A DNA stretch of 64,000 nucleotides from Tetracentron sinense (lineage: Eukaryota > Streptophyta > Magnoliopsida > Trochodendrales > Trochodendraceae), in NCBI GenBank assembly GCA_015143295.1, contig CM026561.1, forward strand, positions 39,932,875-39,996,874, given 5' to 3'. Below are positions 23,176 to 35,319 of the stretch, piece by piece (position 1 is the first letter of the stretch; each line of letters begins with the position of its first letter). The notes beneath the pieces were generated by a model that saw only the letters and a program-made list of their open reading frames with translations, was not told where the DNA came from and did no database searches. Position numbers and translations under genes: made by a program.

Positions 23176-25346
23176 TGCAACGACCCAAAAACCCCACCTT
23201 GGACATAATGAGATTTTGGGCTCGCCACATTACTTATCCCTACTTAACCTCAATGACAAAAGCATAACTAAAAGATAAATACTCCGAAATAGCAACTATA
23301 AAATTCTTTTAACATAAAAGGTCTCATATGATATATCATAAATCAATATATGTCCAAATCCATAAACATGAACTAAAGCAACATCTAGTATAAAGGTCTC
23401 AAGTCTATTACAAATTATCTCTCAATAAAACTGAACTGAAAAAAACTAATAATATGGGAACTGGTCAAGGTTCCAACCACCCTCAGTGAAGGGATCACCT
23501 TCAACTTCTGCTTCTTCCTGATAGGTTTCCTCAACCCACGGTACACCTGCAGACTTTGACTCTAAACCTGAAGACAATAACAGGCCAACTGAGAATTGAA
23601 AACACTCAGCGGATATCTAATCTAATTAACAATAGCAATAATACATATATATGCTCAATATCCATTTCATGTGATAATTACGTAATCAATAAAAATTCCA
23701 TATAACATGTACATAATCAGAGTGCGAAAACATATGAACATATCTTGTCATCATCTCGACTCGTGTACTTGTGTGACTCTTGGACTTATAGTATGAGTTT
23801 CATGCATGCTTGTTTTCCCATAAAAATAGTCATCGAGGTCTTTGTATTAAATTCATGGAGGTGCATCGACATAAGCATAAGCCCCTAGAGCTCTTAGATA
23901 TCAAATGTCCATGATAATTATTCAGGACTTGAAATCTTATCCATAGAGAGCATCAACGATTACCGGAGCTACTTGAGATATCAGAGTCCTTGTAAAACCA
24001 TGCAATGTTCTTGTTTTTGTACTTGTATTTGTTTTTGTTCTTGTACTTGTATTTCAATGCCCAGTGTTCAGTGTCCATGCAATGCCCGTGTCATGCTTGT
24101 GTACACCTGAGACTTGTAATCTACCACACATGTGAACTTGTGCTTGAGTGTCGTGATTAATATCTGAAACTGGGTCATTCCCTAGATTTTCATCTTCCGC
24201 TAAGAAACTCTGCTAGGTTACATCTCCCTAGTTAGAGAATTCCCGAAATGGAGGACTTCCTTTAGGCTTTGGCTTATTCGAATGTCAATCACCATGCAAT
24301 ATATATATGACATAAATTATCATGACATGCATTGATATCTCTTGAACTTACTTAAACAATTCGAATAACATCATTTCTACATTTTACAATTCAAGCATCC
24401 ATATTAATATATCCAATCTATTATTCATGAACCATTGCCCTTCCTCCATTATTCACACTCCATTATCTATTAATATCCATCCACAAACCATAACCATACA
24501 ATCAAAACTCATCCATTATCATTTCCCTTCATCCACAACCATATCCATATCATATAACCCATCCATTATCATTTACATATATCTAATTCAATATAAACAT
24601 CATCACATAATTTAATACAATATCCATTACCTTTATCATGTTTAATAAGATCACCAAAAACATTTAATATCTCATTTTAAATCTGAAGCATAGTAATCAA
24701 CTCATTTCCATAATAAACATTCAATAATCTTATCTAATCATGTGAAATCATACAATAGATCAACAATAGAGTTAGATTAGAACAGATATCAACCTTTGGG
24801 ATCCTTCTCTTAGTTCCAAATCGCAAGATGAAGCTCATTGAAGCTTTGAGGTTGATCTCTAAGCTAAATTTCTTCTTCTCCAAGCAAAACCCTTCTCCTC
24901 CAAGCTAAATCTTCCTTAGAACCCTAGATTTTCTCTCTTCCTTTGTGAAATTAGGTTAGAAATGGTTAGGACACTCTAAAACCTCGAAATAGAACCCCTA
25001 TTTATAGTTTCATGGGTTAAACCCCTAAAATTTGCAATTTGGTGGGGGGGTTAAAGATCTAAAACGCATGCTCCGATCGATCGGAACTAACCCCCGCTCG
25101 ATCGGGGCTTAACTGGTCATTTTTTCTGTTATCCGCCGATCGATCGGTCCGAGACAGAAAGCCCAAGCGATCCTCTAAAATCCCTCTGTGAGGTCCGATC
25201 GATCGGTGGTCTTAAATTTGAGATTTTTCATAGATTTGACCCTCCAACTTGCTTAACTTTACACATACATGCACAGGACACCAAAATAACAATAAAACCC
25301 CTACCAAATAAGATTAAAAAAAAGGAAAAAGGTCCGGGACTCTACA
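23176..25346 (-). mobile_element. 5' LTR of gypsy-B
   Basis: It begins TGCAACGACC and ends GGACTCTACA on the + strand, 2171 bp. It carries the full TATA region (CTATTTATA at 24999-25007 on +). Upstream of that in element sense are well-kept CGATCGATCGG and CTCGATCGGGG blocks at 25072-25210. It is clearly diverged from the 3' LTR. Confidence 0.9.
24999..25212 (-). promoter_or_regulatory. gypsy-B 5' LTR TATA box with upstream CGATCGATCGG cluster
   Basis: The TATA box is at 24999-25007 (minus). The palindromes CCGATCGATCGG (25073-25084), CTCGATCGGGG, GCCGATCGATCGG (25136-25148) and CCGATCGATCGG (25197-25208) lie about 65-210 bp upstream in element sense. Confidence 0.6.
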
Positions 25347-26561
25347 TCGAGTGTGTGAAATTATCAACATAACCCTACTATTAAACCATTGGAAAGGGTA
25401 ATATTAATAATTTTACTAATATAATGTATATGTTAATACTTATATATAGTGTAGTTTATATACTGTTACTACCATGTAGCGCTTGAGGAAAAGGGTCAGG
25501 CAGGCCCCTGCCCGACCCAACAGAAGAAGGGTTTTGTGTTTTTTGATCTTGCCCGCCCCAAGGGCAGGGTTTGGACGGGTTTGGGTGGGCTGGGTAGGCC
25601 TGGGTACCTTTTGACCTGGGCGTTTTTGAAACTCTGGCCAACTTGTGGCTCAATCCTCTCAAGTAGGTTGTAGGCATGCATACTACTAGCGCCTAGTCTA
25701 GCATACATCTAGGGTTGGGTTTGTTGATGAGTACAAAATAGGGGCAAACCCATGCAATTTAACCCGTTTGATAATTAATTAACCTATTGATTTGACTTGT
25801 TTATTCCAAGTTATGGTTGATATATTCTCAACCCGATTTATAAACAGTCCGCTTTCTGATTTTTCATTTGCATAGTCATGAACTGGGCTGATAGATTACT
25901 TAACCTATATACATATTAATTGTGGTGATAATATCTTGCAAATACAAAAACAGAATCACACAAGAACACACATATTTATGTGGTTCACCCAATGTAGGCT
26001 ACATTTACGGAGAGGTTGTCTTCTTCACTTGTTCAAAGCAAAGAGATTACAGATATGACTCTCTCATAATCTCTCATACAAACTTGTTATCTGCATAATA
26101 AAAAAATCTCAACGTTGAACAATAGTTTGAGTGTAACGAGGGGCCTAGGTGGACAGTAGTGAAGTTATAACAAGTTGAATGCAAGGCACTTTGCACAACA
26201 TTAATGATCTTAGAACGAAAACCTATATCATAAGAAAGAATACAATGTCATGTGCAGTACTAATTCCCCGAGTTCATTCCCTTCATTGAATGTAATCTAT
26301 GTTGCTTTAGAAAAATTGGAGCATAAATGGTGTTACAAAAAAAAAATGGAGAACTGATTTTTATGTATAAGTTGGACCTTATGAATGTCTAAGCTCTTTA
26401 TACTTGTTCCGCTGCAGAATTATCTAGAGTTTGTTTAGAGTTACACAGGGAGCCTTCTACCAACTACTAAAGTATCATTATATTATAAGCAGTGATTAGC
26501 CGACCTGCATTCTGCTATCTAGTCGACCACCATATGTCCCTGTATCTCTTTTAACCCCATT
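25347..26561. other. Intergenic stretch, no gene
   Basis: No supported gene. 25490-25640 is GC-rich with GGGCAGGG/GGGTTTGG runs. 25950-26060 carries ATTTATGTGGTTCACCCAA, a phrase I associate with decayed plant LTR sequence. No element boundaries could be set. Confidence 0.4.
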
Positions 26562-27240
26562 TTATTTATAAAGCCACTCAGTGGGAGTGTGGGGTTTGGT
26601 GGACCTCTACCAGTTTATTAATAAAAAAGAACCATGGTGGGACATAAAACCTTACCCCTAGCTAGAAAGACACAAGACTTAACTATAAAAGATTCTTACA
26701 TTACCCACACCTACTTTATCTGAGAAAATAAGAGACCTCGGATTTATAGAATAATCTCGAATCAAGTAGAAGAAGCATGAATTTTGCAAACCATAACCAT
26801 AATTAGTGAGAAAATATGCAACCACATTAGCTTCTTAGTAGAAATGACTGAGGGAGGAGAAAATATTCATCAATTAACTAATATCCTTATTCCAGTACCA
26901 AAAAGGTTAGAAGTGGTTAATTTTACCATTTCAAGCGTCAACAAGGATTTTATAATCAGATTCAACATCCTTGAAGAGCACCAATTCTATGACAAAGGGA
27001 AAGATCATCCCGTAGAGAACGAGATTTGACTATATTGTTAGTATAAGAGCCATAAAAATAATAGAAAGTTGCAATTGGATTTTCTATATGGTCCCGAATA
27101 ATACTTCCACCACCTGCAAACCTCGGATTGCTTCTAGAGGCACCATCCACATTTAGTTTGAGTCTACCTTCAGACGGGTGAAACCACTTAACATGCAAGA
27201 CATGACAATTTCTTTGAGTATGAGGAACCACAATGCTTAT
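26562..27240 (-). pseudogene. LINE-type RNase H remnant, copy 1
   Basis: The minus strand reads WFHPSEGRLKLNVDGASRSNPRFAGGGSIIRDH and continues in broken frames to a C-terminal EANVVAYFL-like motif. This is the RNase H domain found downstream of RT in plant L1-type LINEs and related ORFs (KLNVDGA, GGGxIIRD). Stops and shifts are plentiful. The 3' side (26562-26760) is shared with copy 2 and is non-coding. Confidence 0.75.
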
Positions 27241-27445
27241 AGTATAACCCCTTTTAACTATGATTAAGCTTAAATAAATTAAAATTTTTTTCTTCTAAAA
27301 ACCAAGGTAAGATAAGCGAACCCTAGGGGGGGAGTACATTTAAACCAGCTGATGGCTTATTTCTCTGTACGCAATCCGTAAAACATTTCTCTTATATTAT
27401 TACCAATATGGTTGATTAAAATGTCTGGATGGCTGAGTTGTCTAA

Positions 27446-28257
27446 GGGTCCATTTGAAAACACAACTGGAATATAATAAGTTCTAAAAAATATGCTCTAA
27501 TAGTTTTTAAGAATTTGATCGTTTGATAAAACCCTAAAACCCACCCTCCTCCATCTAAAAACCTAAGTCGTTTACAGGCGTGGCTTTATTCAGACTTCCC
27601 TTCAATTAAAAAACTATACATTTAAATAAAATGCAGATGTTGGCATTTGCAAGAACAACAATGCAATGCTTCCTCAAATTATGTATTCTTTTGTACCTGT
27701 GCCTCTTCTCTGCCCCTGTTTTTCCTAATAAAAGAAATTAAACCCAATACACACCTAATCGAATCTCTTTGGAGTAAGAGGAACACCACAATCCCAAGGC
27801 TCCAGCATTGAGGTCCCCTATAAAAATTAAATCCCTCTAAAAAACGGGTTTCTAACATTTGGGAGTTATAAGAAGAAGAACCTGATGATGAGAGCTCTTG
27901 ATGGAAGCAGCTCCGAAAATCCTTCTTCTTCTTCGGCAACCCACACGAGAGAGAGCGAACCATAGAACTCCAGAATGGGGAGATTTGAGGTTTCTTTCTG
28001 ATTTTAGCTTAAATAGTAAGGGGTAAAACAGGGTTTATGAAAACTATTTATGGGTAAAAACGTTCAAATTCTTTCGACTTCTCTTGATGCCGAACCTTGA
28101 AATCTTTAGAGCTAAAAATAAGGAGTCGTCTACCGCTTATTAGATTATATTAGAGGTTTTTCCTCTAGTTCTAAATGTTATAGAGATGTAATTAGAGTTT
28201 TATCAAATCCTCTATAGTCCAAATAAGCTCTTATTATTTAGAGTTATCAATGGGGCC
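27446..28257. mobile_element. PIF/Harbinger-like MITE, 812 bp
   Basis: It is flanked by TAA at 27443-27445 and 28258-28260. Its ends GGGTCCATTTG and CAATGGGGCC are approximate inverted repeats, as in Tourist/Harbinger elements with a TAA/TTA target. It is inserted in a tRNA-Leu-like relic (GTCTGGATGGCTGAG, 27423-27445). It is absent from duplication copy 2. It has no transposase; a 94-codon ORF inside (27679-27963, minus) is not recognised. Confidence 0.65.
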
Positions 28258-28657
28258 TAAGCACCAAAAATTTGGTACGTGTAGGCATAGACCCTGCAGC
28301 GAAACACACAAACAAACTCGTGATGTCTTTTTCGAGGCAGAGAAAACCCTGCAGCCAAACATACCCTCAAACAAAATTTTGATGTTTGGGTACCAGTTCG
28401 GGCAGAGAAAACTCTGCAGCCAAACACACCCTCAAACAAAAAACAAACAAAGTTGGAAAGAAAGGGCAAAGGCCAAGCCCTGTTGAGTGAATCGTATTAA
28501 GTTAGGATGTGGAGAAATGATGGCTAAAAGACAGAATCAAACATACCTATCCCTTTCTAGGTATAGGTATGACGAAATCCCATTCCTTTCTATTTGATTT
28601 GCTCATTTGACCTGTTTGTCGTCTTCAAATCTGGTACTAAATTATGAGAAGTCAACG

Positions 28658-28993
28658 GGAGCGAAATCATCTCCGGCAAATCCGGTTATCACCCATAGAG
28701 GTCGCCACGTGGCTCCTTTGATACCCCTTAACCGTGGGTAGGGTTCACCCACCCCTAGGGTTCACCCACCCATTTTTGTTTTTGTTTTTTAAATATGAAT
28801 TCTTTTTTTAAAATTAAAAATCTATTTTTAATATTAAAAAAACTCTTTAAAACAGTTTTTTAATTTAAAAAAATGAATTAATATTTTGAGAAAAAAACCA
28901 AAAATGGGTGGGGGAACCTTACCCACGGGTAAGGGATGTCAAAGGAGACACGTGGCGACCTCTAGCGGTGATAACCGTAGATGATTTGACACC
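28658..28993. mobile_element. Mutator-like MITE, 336 bp, with 9-bp TSD
   Basis: A perfect 9-bp direct repeat, AAGTCAACG, flanks it (28649-28657 and 28994-29002). The termini are long inverted repeats (~85-95 bp): GGAGCGAAATCATCTCCGG on the left pairs with CCGTAGATGATTTGACACC on the right, and both contain GGTCGCCACGTGG. The AT-rich core has no ORF. A 9-bp target and long TIRs fit the Mutator superfamily. The equivalent site in copy 2 (near 38120) is empty. Confidence 0.85.
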
Positions 28994-29104
28994 AAGTCAA
29001 CGAGTCCCACTTTTAAAATTATTGAAATATCAAAAGGAGAACGATTCTTTTTCGTGTGAGCGTTCCGCCCTGCGCGTTGGCGGAACGCACACGGTCCCCG
29101 ATTA

Positions 29105-29960
29105 ACACGAACCTGTTTTAACATTTATTTAACTTTGGTTAAATTCATTCACCTATGATTCATCCATTTACTTTGGTTTGTAGATTTTAAAAAAAAATAT
29201 AAACCTTGGATTGACTAGCCTAAATCATAGTTAACCTATGTATCTACAGGTTGCCACATATCCCTTTTAACACCCACTAATTGTGATTCGATCCACTCAT
29301 CTCTAGGTTCATCCAACTACCCTTGGTTTTTAGAAAAAATTATTAAACTTGGATTGACTAACCTAAACCACAGTTAATGCCTACGCCTAAAAGTTACCGC
29401 ATATCCCTTTTAACACCCATTAATTGTATTTAAGATTCACTCACCCCTAGGGTACATCCATCTATCCTTGATTTTTATGAAATAAATTAAAAAAATATTA
29501 ACTTTAGGTTAACTAACCCAAACCCAAAGTCAACGTGCGCCTATAAATTACCACGTGTCATTTTTAACACTCACTAACTGAGGCTAAGATTCACTAACCC
29601 CTAGGGTTTCTCTATCTATCTTTAGTTTTAGAAAAAAATTAACCCTTAAATTAATAAACCTTAACCAAGATTAAAAGAAACATGCGGCAAGTGGGAGTGC
29701 CCGCATTTCACTGAGTTGGAACCCGGACGCGAAAAGAATCAAGCCCCATATCAAAATACCATAAAAAAGAGGCCCTCTTTCAAAATTATTGAAATATCAT
29801 AATACCCCAAATTTATTGGATAAGACTTCAAATTCTCTCAACTTGTAACCGCACTCACTGGATTCCGGTTATGCCCCCAAGGTCGCTAGGTGTCCCTATT
29901 GACACCCTTTAACTGTGGTTAAGATTCATCCACCCCTAGGGTTCACCCACCTATCCTTGG
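29105..29960. repeat. Degenerate ~140-155-bp tandem repeat field
   Basis: Units recur at about 29130, 29204, 29346, 29504 and 29645. Each combines CTTGGATTGACTAACCTAAA, TCCCTTTTAACACCCA and ACCCCTAGGGTTCA-like phrases, with another partial unit at 29890. Related single units are in copy 2 (36645-36740, 37390-37480). No coding potential. Confidence 0.6.
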
Positions 29961-30070
29961 TTTTTAGAAAAATATCATTTTTTTAACCTTGGCTAAAATT
30001 TACTTGCTCCTAATTTTTTTTTTCAATATTCATTTCTAAATACCAAAGAGAAGTGGGTGAATCTTAAGTA

Positions 30071-30365
30071 GGGGCTTTGGCTTATCTCTGGCGAAGCAGA
30101 AAGCCCCCTCTCGGGGTACCACACAATAAGGGACATGTGGTGTTAAAAAGGGGAGAAGTCATTCCATTTTCTCCCCATGATTTCGACTTCTCTCCAATTG
30201 ATATCTCTCACCCTTTATCTCACCATTTTATCACCATGTGTCAAATAATGCGGTGAGAAGTCAAAATCATGGGGCCCATGAAATGACTTCTCCAACCACT
30301 TGTCTCTTTTTGTGTGGTACCCCGAGAGGGGCCTTTCTGGCTTCGCCAGAGACAAGCCAAGGCCC
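30071..30365. mobile_element. Foldback MITE, about 295 bp
   Basis: Left arm GGGGCTTTGGCTTATCTCTG and right arm CAGAGACAAGCCAAGGCCC are inverted copies. Pairing continues through the TCTCGGGGTACCACACA block and an inner GAGAAGTCA...CATGGGG block, so nearly the whole element folds on itself. TTAAGT occurs on both sides and may be part of a target duplication. No ORF. Confidence 0.75.
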
Positions 30366-31152
30366 TTAAGTCCCATAACAGTGGCACCACTGCCTGTGAA
30401 CAACATCAACGATAAACCTCCACGGTTTCGACTTCCGACCATGACTTTTACAGCCCATTGAACAATTGTAATGAATTAAAATGATCTAGCCTCTGGGCGT
30501 TATATCTTATCCTTGTTTGTCGAAGATTTGTTATTTTTTTGGTGGCCTACATTGTCATTATTATTTGTTTAAAGTTAGTTGTTAGTGTTAATGAATGAGT
30601 AAGTCTTGTCGGAGTATAAAAAGATTGAAACTTCTAAGACGTCATTGGGAGTTTCCCTCAACTCATGACCTCCTTCCAACAAGAAGAACAACTTCACCAT
30701 CCTAGCTAGACGGGCTGACAGGACGATTTTTCATTAAAACGACATTTATTTTAACAAGCGATAATAATTCAAGCGACATTATTCTCACAAAATTCATGTT
30801 TTCTTGTCCCAAAAGAGGAGAGGGAGCTAGCAAAATCTTAAATCAAAACATAGCGATGTCAAACAAGGAATACTAGAACTTCATTGTAATTTGTTTCATT
30901 GCTTAAGACCAAACAATACAAGGAATGCCCCATAATATTATGGAATTCTGCTGAGCATTTCTCTAATGTAATGAATTCAGCGTACAAAATACAAATAAAT
31001 TGCAAAGAATTGCCTTTGAAGGAACTTCTTATTATCAAAGGCTAGCCATTGCTTAAGAATGAAAAAAGTACTTAAAAAATACTAATTCCAACTCTACGGG
31101 AAGTCGGTTATTCTCGTTACCCTTTTAACTGCTTCAAGATGTAATTGTGTGC

Positions 31153-32843
31153 TTAGTAGACAGTTGGAGGTGAGTAGTAGGGAGGAGGAGGAGAGGGTGA
31201 TGGGGGTGGAGGTGAGTTGTAGTAATAAGGAGGAGGTGGTGATTTGTAGTAGTATGGTGGAGGTGGAGATGGTGATGGAGGAGGTGGAGATTTGTAGTAG
31301 TAGGAGGTGGCGGCGACGGAGATGGGGGAGATGGTGATTTATAGACATAGGGAGGTGGTGGTGATGGCGGAGGTGGTGATTTATAGATATAAGGAGGTGG
31401 TGGGGATGGAGATGGTGGAGGTGGTGATTTATAAATATAGGGAGGTGGCGGCGATGGAGAAGGTGGAGGAGGTGATTTATAGACATAGGGAGGTGGGTGG
31501 TGATGGCGGAGGTGGTGATTTATAGATATAAGGAGGGTGGTGGGGATGGAGATGGTGGAGGTGGTGATTTATAAATATAGGGAGGTGGCGGCGATGGAGA
31601 AGGTGGAGGAGGTGATTTATAGACATAGGGAGTGGGGTGGCGATGGAGATGGCGGAGGTGGTGATTTGTAGATATAGGGAGGTGGGGGAGATGGAGATGG
31701 TGGAGGAGGTGATTTATAAACATAGGGAGGTGGTGGTGATGGAGATGGCGGAGGGTGGTGATTTATAGATATAAGGAGGTGGTGGCGACGGAATGGGTGG
31801 AGGTGGTGATTTGTAGATATAGGGAGGTGCGGCGATGGAGATGGCGGAGGTGGTGATTTGTAGACATAGGGGGGTGGCGGCGAGGGAGATGGCGGAGGTG
31901 GTGATTTATAGATATAAGGAGGTGGTGGCGACGGAGATGGTGGAGGTGGTGATTTTGAGATATAGGGAGGTGGCGGCGATGGAGATGGTGGAGGTGGTGA
32001 TTTGTAGACATAGGGGGGTGGCGGCGAGGGAGATGGCGGAGGTGGTGATTTGTAGACATAGGGAGGTGGTGGCGAAGGAGATGGTGGAGGAGGTGATTTA
32101 TAGATATATGGCGGTGGTGGCGATGGAGATGGTGGAGGTGGTGACTTATAGATATAGGGGGGTGGTGGCGATGGAGATGGTGGAGGAGGAGATTTGTAGA
32201 CATAGGGAGGTGGTGGGGATGGAGATGGTGGAGGTGGTGATTTGTAGACATAGGGCGGTGGTGGTGAGGGAGATGGCGGAGGTGGTGATTTGTAGACATA
32301 GGGGGGTGGTGGCGATGGAGATGGCGGAGGAGGTGATTTGTAGATATAGGGAGGTGGTGGGGATGGTGATGGTGGAGGTGGTGAGTTGTAGTGGTAAGGT
32401 GGAGGAGGAGATGGTGATGGCGGTGGTGGTGACTTATAGTAGTAGGGTGGTGGTGGGGATGGTGATGGTGGAGGTGGTGACTTGTAGTGGTAAGGTGGTG
32501 GAGGAGATGGTGACGGTGGTGGTGGTGACTTATAGTAGTATGAAGGAGGAGGCGATGGTGATGGTGGAGGTGGTGATTTGTAGTGGTAAGAAGGAGGTGG
32601 TGATGGGGATGGTGGAGGAGGAGACTTGTAGTAATATGATCGAGGAGGTGATGGGGATGGTGGTGGTGGGGACTTATAATAGTATGGTGGCAGAGGGGAC
32701 GGTGATGGCGGTGGCGGTGGCGGTGGCGGTGGCGGTGAAGAGTAAACATAATGGTTATCAGCAACTACATTTGTGGCTATCAGGCAAAACGCCAGAGCAT
32801 AAACTAGGCGAGGCCATTGCCCCGCCTTCTTCGAATTCATCAT
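31153..32843 (-). pseudogene. Extensin gene, copy 1 (frame broken by many small indels)
   Basis: Extensins are hydroxyproline-rich cell-wall glycoproteins secreted and cross-linked through tyrosines. The ATGATG start gives a signal peptide ending ...IATNVVA-D at about residue 29, then 16-residue repeats of the form KSPPPPSPSPPPPYVY with YYY, YHY, YIY and YVY variants. The frame is clean to about 31830. From there to 31300 there are many single-base gains or losses in G runs (on +), with some out-of-frame blocks later restored. The first stop is at 31617, but extensin-like codons continue in other frames to a natural ...PTVY stop at 31153-31155. It is either a pseudogene or a region of base-calling error. 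Confidence 0.85.
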
Positions 32844-32939
32844 TTCAGGGGACTTGACCGATCTCCGGTGGCGCCTAAATGTTCTGTATAGCTATTGATA
32901 TGAGACTTGGGATATATGGTAGGAATGGGGAGTAGACCA

Positions 32940-32946
32940 TTATATA
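32940..32946 (-). promoter_or_regulatory. TATA box of extensin copy 1
   Basis: TATATAA lies on the minus strand 97 bp upstream of the ATG. It is within a ~0.6-kb promoter shared with copy 2, where the spacing is the same. Confidence 0.65.
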
Positions 32947-33750
32947 GGAAACCCTAGAATGACTGATTTCAAAGATATATTTGTTTATTGAAGTGAACAG
33001 ACTGGATCAAAGCTAATAATATCATATTCTAAGGTCTGCATTTTTCAACCATCTGATACTGAGTTCCCACTTACATTTTCTTCCATGAACAAGTCAAGAC
33101 CAAATATCCTAATGAAAGGAAGGAGTAGGTATATGGTTGTAGTACGGCTGGCTAATTTTCATTTTTATATTTTCTAGTGTAACCGTGTTTGATCTGGTCA
33201 GATCAATTGGTAGTTTCTTCTACAATGGCAATGAGAGAGAAAGCTTGTTAAGTCAAAATGCAAGTTTGCTTAAGGCAGCATTTGGGAAGGCTTAACTTAA
33301 AATCTTAATATAGATTAATGCTATATTTAAGGACTTAAATATTCTTAATTGTCAGTAGTCCCATTAAGCTCTGATGCACGTTCTTAATTAAGATAGCTCA
33401 ATGGGCTTTTACAATTTACTTAATAGTTTGACAATTCTGTTCTTATAAACAATTTAAAATCTTAAAAAAATACACTGTTACCTTTAAAAATTGTTCATTC
33501 GCTAATCATTAACCATACAAGCTGACATCTTAATTTAATAAAATGATCCTATGCTTGCGTCTTAATTTGATAAAATATGAAAAACTTTTTTCAAAACAAT
33601 ATTGTATTTACTTATGCTTTCTTTTTCATCAATTTCTCTCTCTATACTCATTTACATGTGAATATTGCTCCCATTAATTACTTGTCACTAATACCAAAAT
33701 TAAGAAGAAATGTGTTCAACTTCTTATTCCGTATCTTGATTATATTATAA

Positions 33751-35182
33751 CTAGCAAACGCCTTGTGCGATGCACAGGTCATGGTGGCAATGAAAAGTAG
33801 AATGTGAATAAAAGAAATTTAATTAATATTTGATAAATTGAGATAATTTTCAAGATTTGTGGCTAAATATATTCTCAATGGTGTTCCTTCAATTTGTGGT
33901 ACTCCAGTTTGAGTTCTTTGAAAATAGTCAGATATCAAAGTATTTATGAGGTTGGGATAAACAATATTGTTAACATAGTGAAGTAGGCCCAATCCTACTT
34001 TTGAAACCCATTGGGCACTTACTATAGTCGGACCAACTAAAGATTGGGCTAAACTTTGTTTTTGAAAGGTAAAGGGTTCAATGTACTAAGTACATCCACG
34101 CCATTCTCAATTGGATTTAAAGTGTACATATGCTTTTAAGTACCCAATCACAATTTCAGTGTTGAATTCTTGATAAATGAAGTGGCCAACCTGAATAGTA
34201 TTAGATAGTGGTTTAATAGAGAGATACATATTCTGGAAGAGGCATAAATCAAAGCTTTTTACCGTTTGATCTGAAGATAAAAAAACCAATGGGCTACTGA
34301 CCATACTAATTCAGATATTATAATTTCATTTTGGCATTTTAAGTCATTTAAGGAGTGGGCCACTACTTTCTAAATGGAAGTAAAATACCTGGTTGTCACA
34401 AAAAAATGAGCATTGGTCAGCTAAGAAAGCAAATAATCCATAGTAATACTAAAATATGAAGGTTAAATGAAACCTATATACTGATCAATATCCAAAAGGC
34501 ATCAAAACCATGTTTTTTTGTTTGGACAAAAATCATAACTATCTATCTGTAATCTCATAAGATTATCCCTCACTTAAAACAAATTAAGATTCAATTCATA
34601 ATGCTATTGTGGTTGTGAACAAGCATTCCAAGACCCCAAAGCCCCTCAAGATGGTCAACTTGATAAATAAGAACCTGACACATTTAACAAAGACTTTGAA
34701 GTTCTAACTCGAACTGATAAACACCCTAGTGGTTATTCGTCTCGAGTGAACGCACTTGTAAGTTGAATAATTGTGTCTGAATCTAGAATTAAGGGATGCT
34801 CACTGAGTTAAGGGAAAGTGTATTATTTGGTTTGATTTTCAAGAGACCATTCATACAGTCACTGGCATGCGAAAAGAAAAGTGTCTTATTGCATAACACT
34901 ATTGGCTAAAATTCCAATCAATCATCTCATGCAAAAACCACCAAGTTATCTATATGACACGCGCATTAAAAGAAAGAGCCACCAGCATTCCTCAAAACCT
35001 AAAATAACCAAATCTAACAAAAGAAAGGAAAATAATATTTCTATCATATGCTAGCAGACGGTCTAGCACATTTCCATGGTACCAATGCGCAATTTATTTA
35101 GAAAAAAAAAAGTAGAACGGGAGCAAGGGCTTACAGGGTGAGTTTTACCACTGAGAGTAATATTAATAAAAGGATAAAGCTT
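33751..35182. other. Spacer between the duplication copies, no gene
   Basis: No supported gene. A 65-codon minus ORF at 34107-34304 has no recognisable domain. CCTTGTGCGATGCACAGG at about 33762 is an imperfect palindrome of the kind seen at ends of decayed plant repeats. The rest is AT-rich. Confidence 0.35.
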
Positions 35183-35319
35183 CTGAGACCCTGTTAGGGC
35201 TGAGACCACGCTTTAAGAACATAGAATTTCAGGTGGAGCCCACTATGTGAAATGAGTCCCACTTGAAATCTGTGCTCTTAAAGCATGGTCTCGGTGGTTT
35301 CGGTCTAAGAGGGTCTCAG
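35183..35319. mobile_element. Small foldback repeat, 137 bp
   Basis: CTGAGACCCTGTTAG at the left pairs with CTAAGAGGGTCTCAG at the right. Inner GGTCTC/GAGACC and CTTTAAGA/TCTTAAAG blocks also pair. It resembles a MITE; no clear target duplication. Confidence 0.6.

Larger units (their letters stand above)
16502..25346 (-). mobile_element. Full-length decayed Ty3/gypsy element gypsy-B
   Basis: The element is minus strand. Its 5' LTR is 23176-25346, the PBS 23160-23171, gag about 22960-21750, then PR, RT, RNase H, INT and a chromodomain-like tail down to 18295. The PPT is TCCTCCCTTCTT (18283-18294 on +) and the 3' LTR is 16502-18282. Flanks GCGAG (16497-16501) and TCGAG (25347-25351) fit a 5-bp target duplication with one change. 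The PR-RT-RH-INT order with a chromodomain-like end is that of chromovirus (Tekay/Del-like) elements. The LTRs differ clearly more than the duplication arms do, so this insertion is older than the duplication. Confidence 0.93.
26562..33750. repeat. Tandem segmental duplication, copy 1
   Basis: Collinear with 35908-45906: LINE RNase H fragment, tRNA-Leu relic, AGAGAAAACCCTGCAG block (28320 / 37815), extensin gene, about 0.6 kb of nearly identical promoter, then the far upstream flank (33421-33750 / 45585-45906). Copy 1 has private insertions: a Harbinger-like MITE, a Mutator-like MITE, a 150-bp repeat field and a foldback. Confidence 0.9.

Noticed and set aside
31835..32857. Long + strand ORFs antisense to the extensins (340 codons here; also 39300-40100 and 40101-40820)
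   Set aside because: Low-complexity mirror of the 48-bp coding repeat; Met/Glu/Val-rich with no domain. The minus frame has the signal peptide, TATA box and natural stop.
34107..34304. 65-codon minus ORF as a gene
   Set aside because: No recognisable family, no signal peptide and no promoter evidence; AT-rich chance ORF is as likely.
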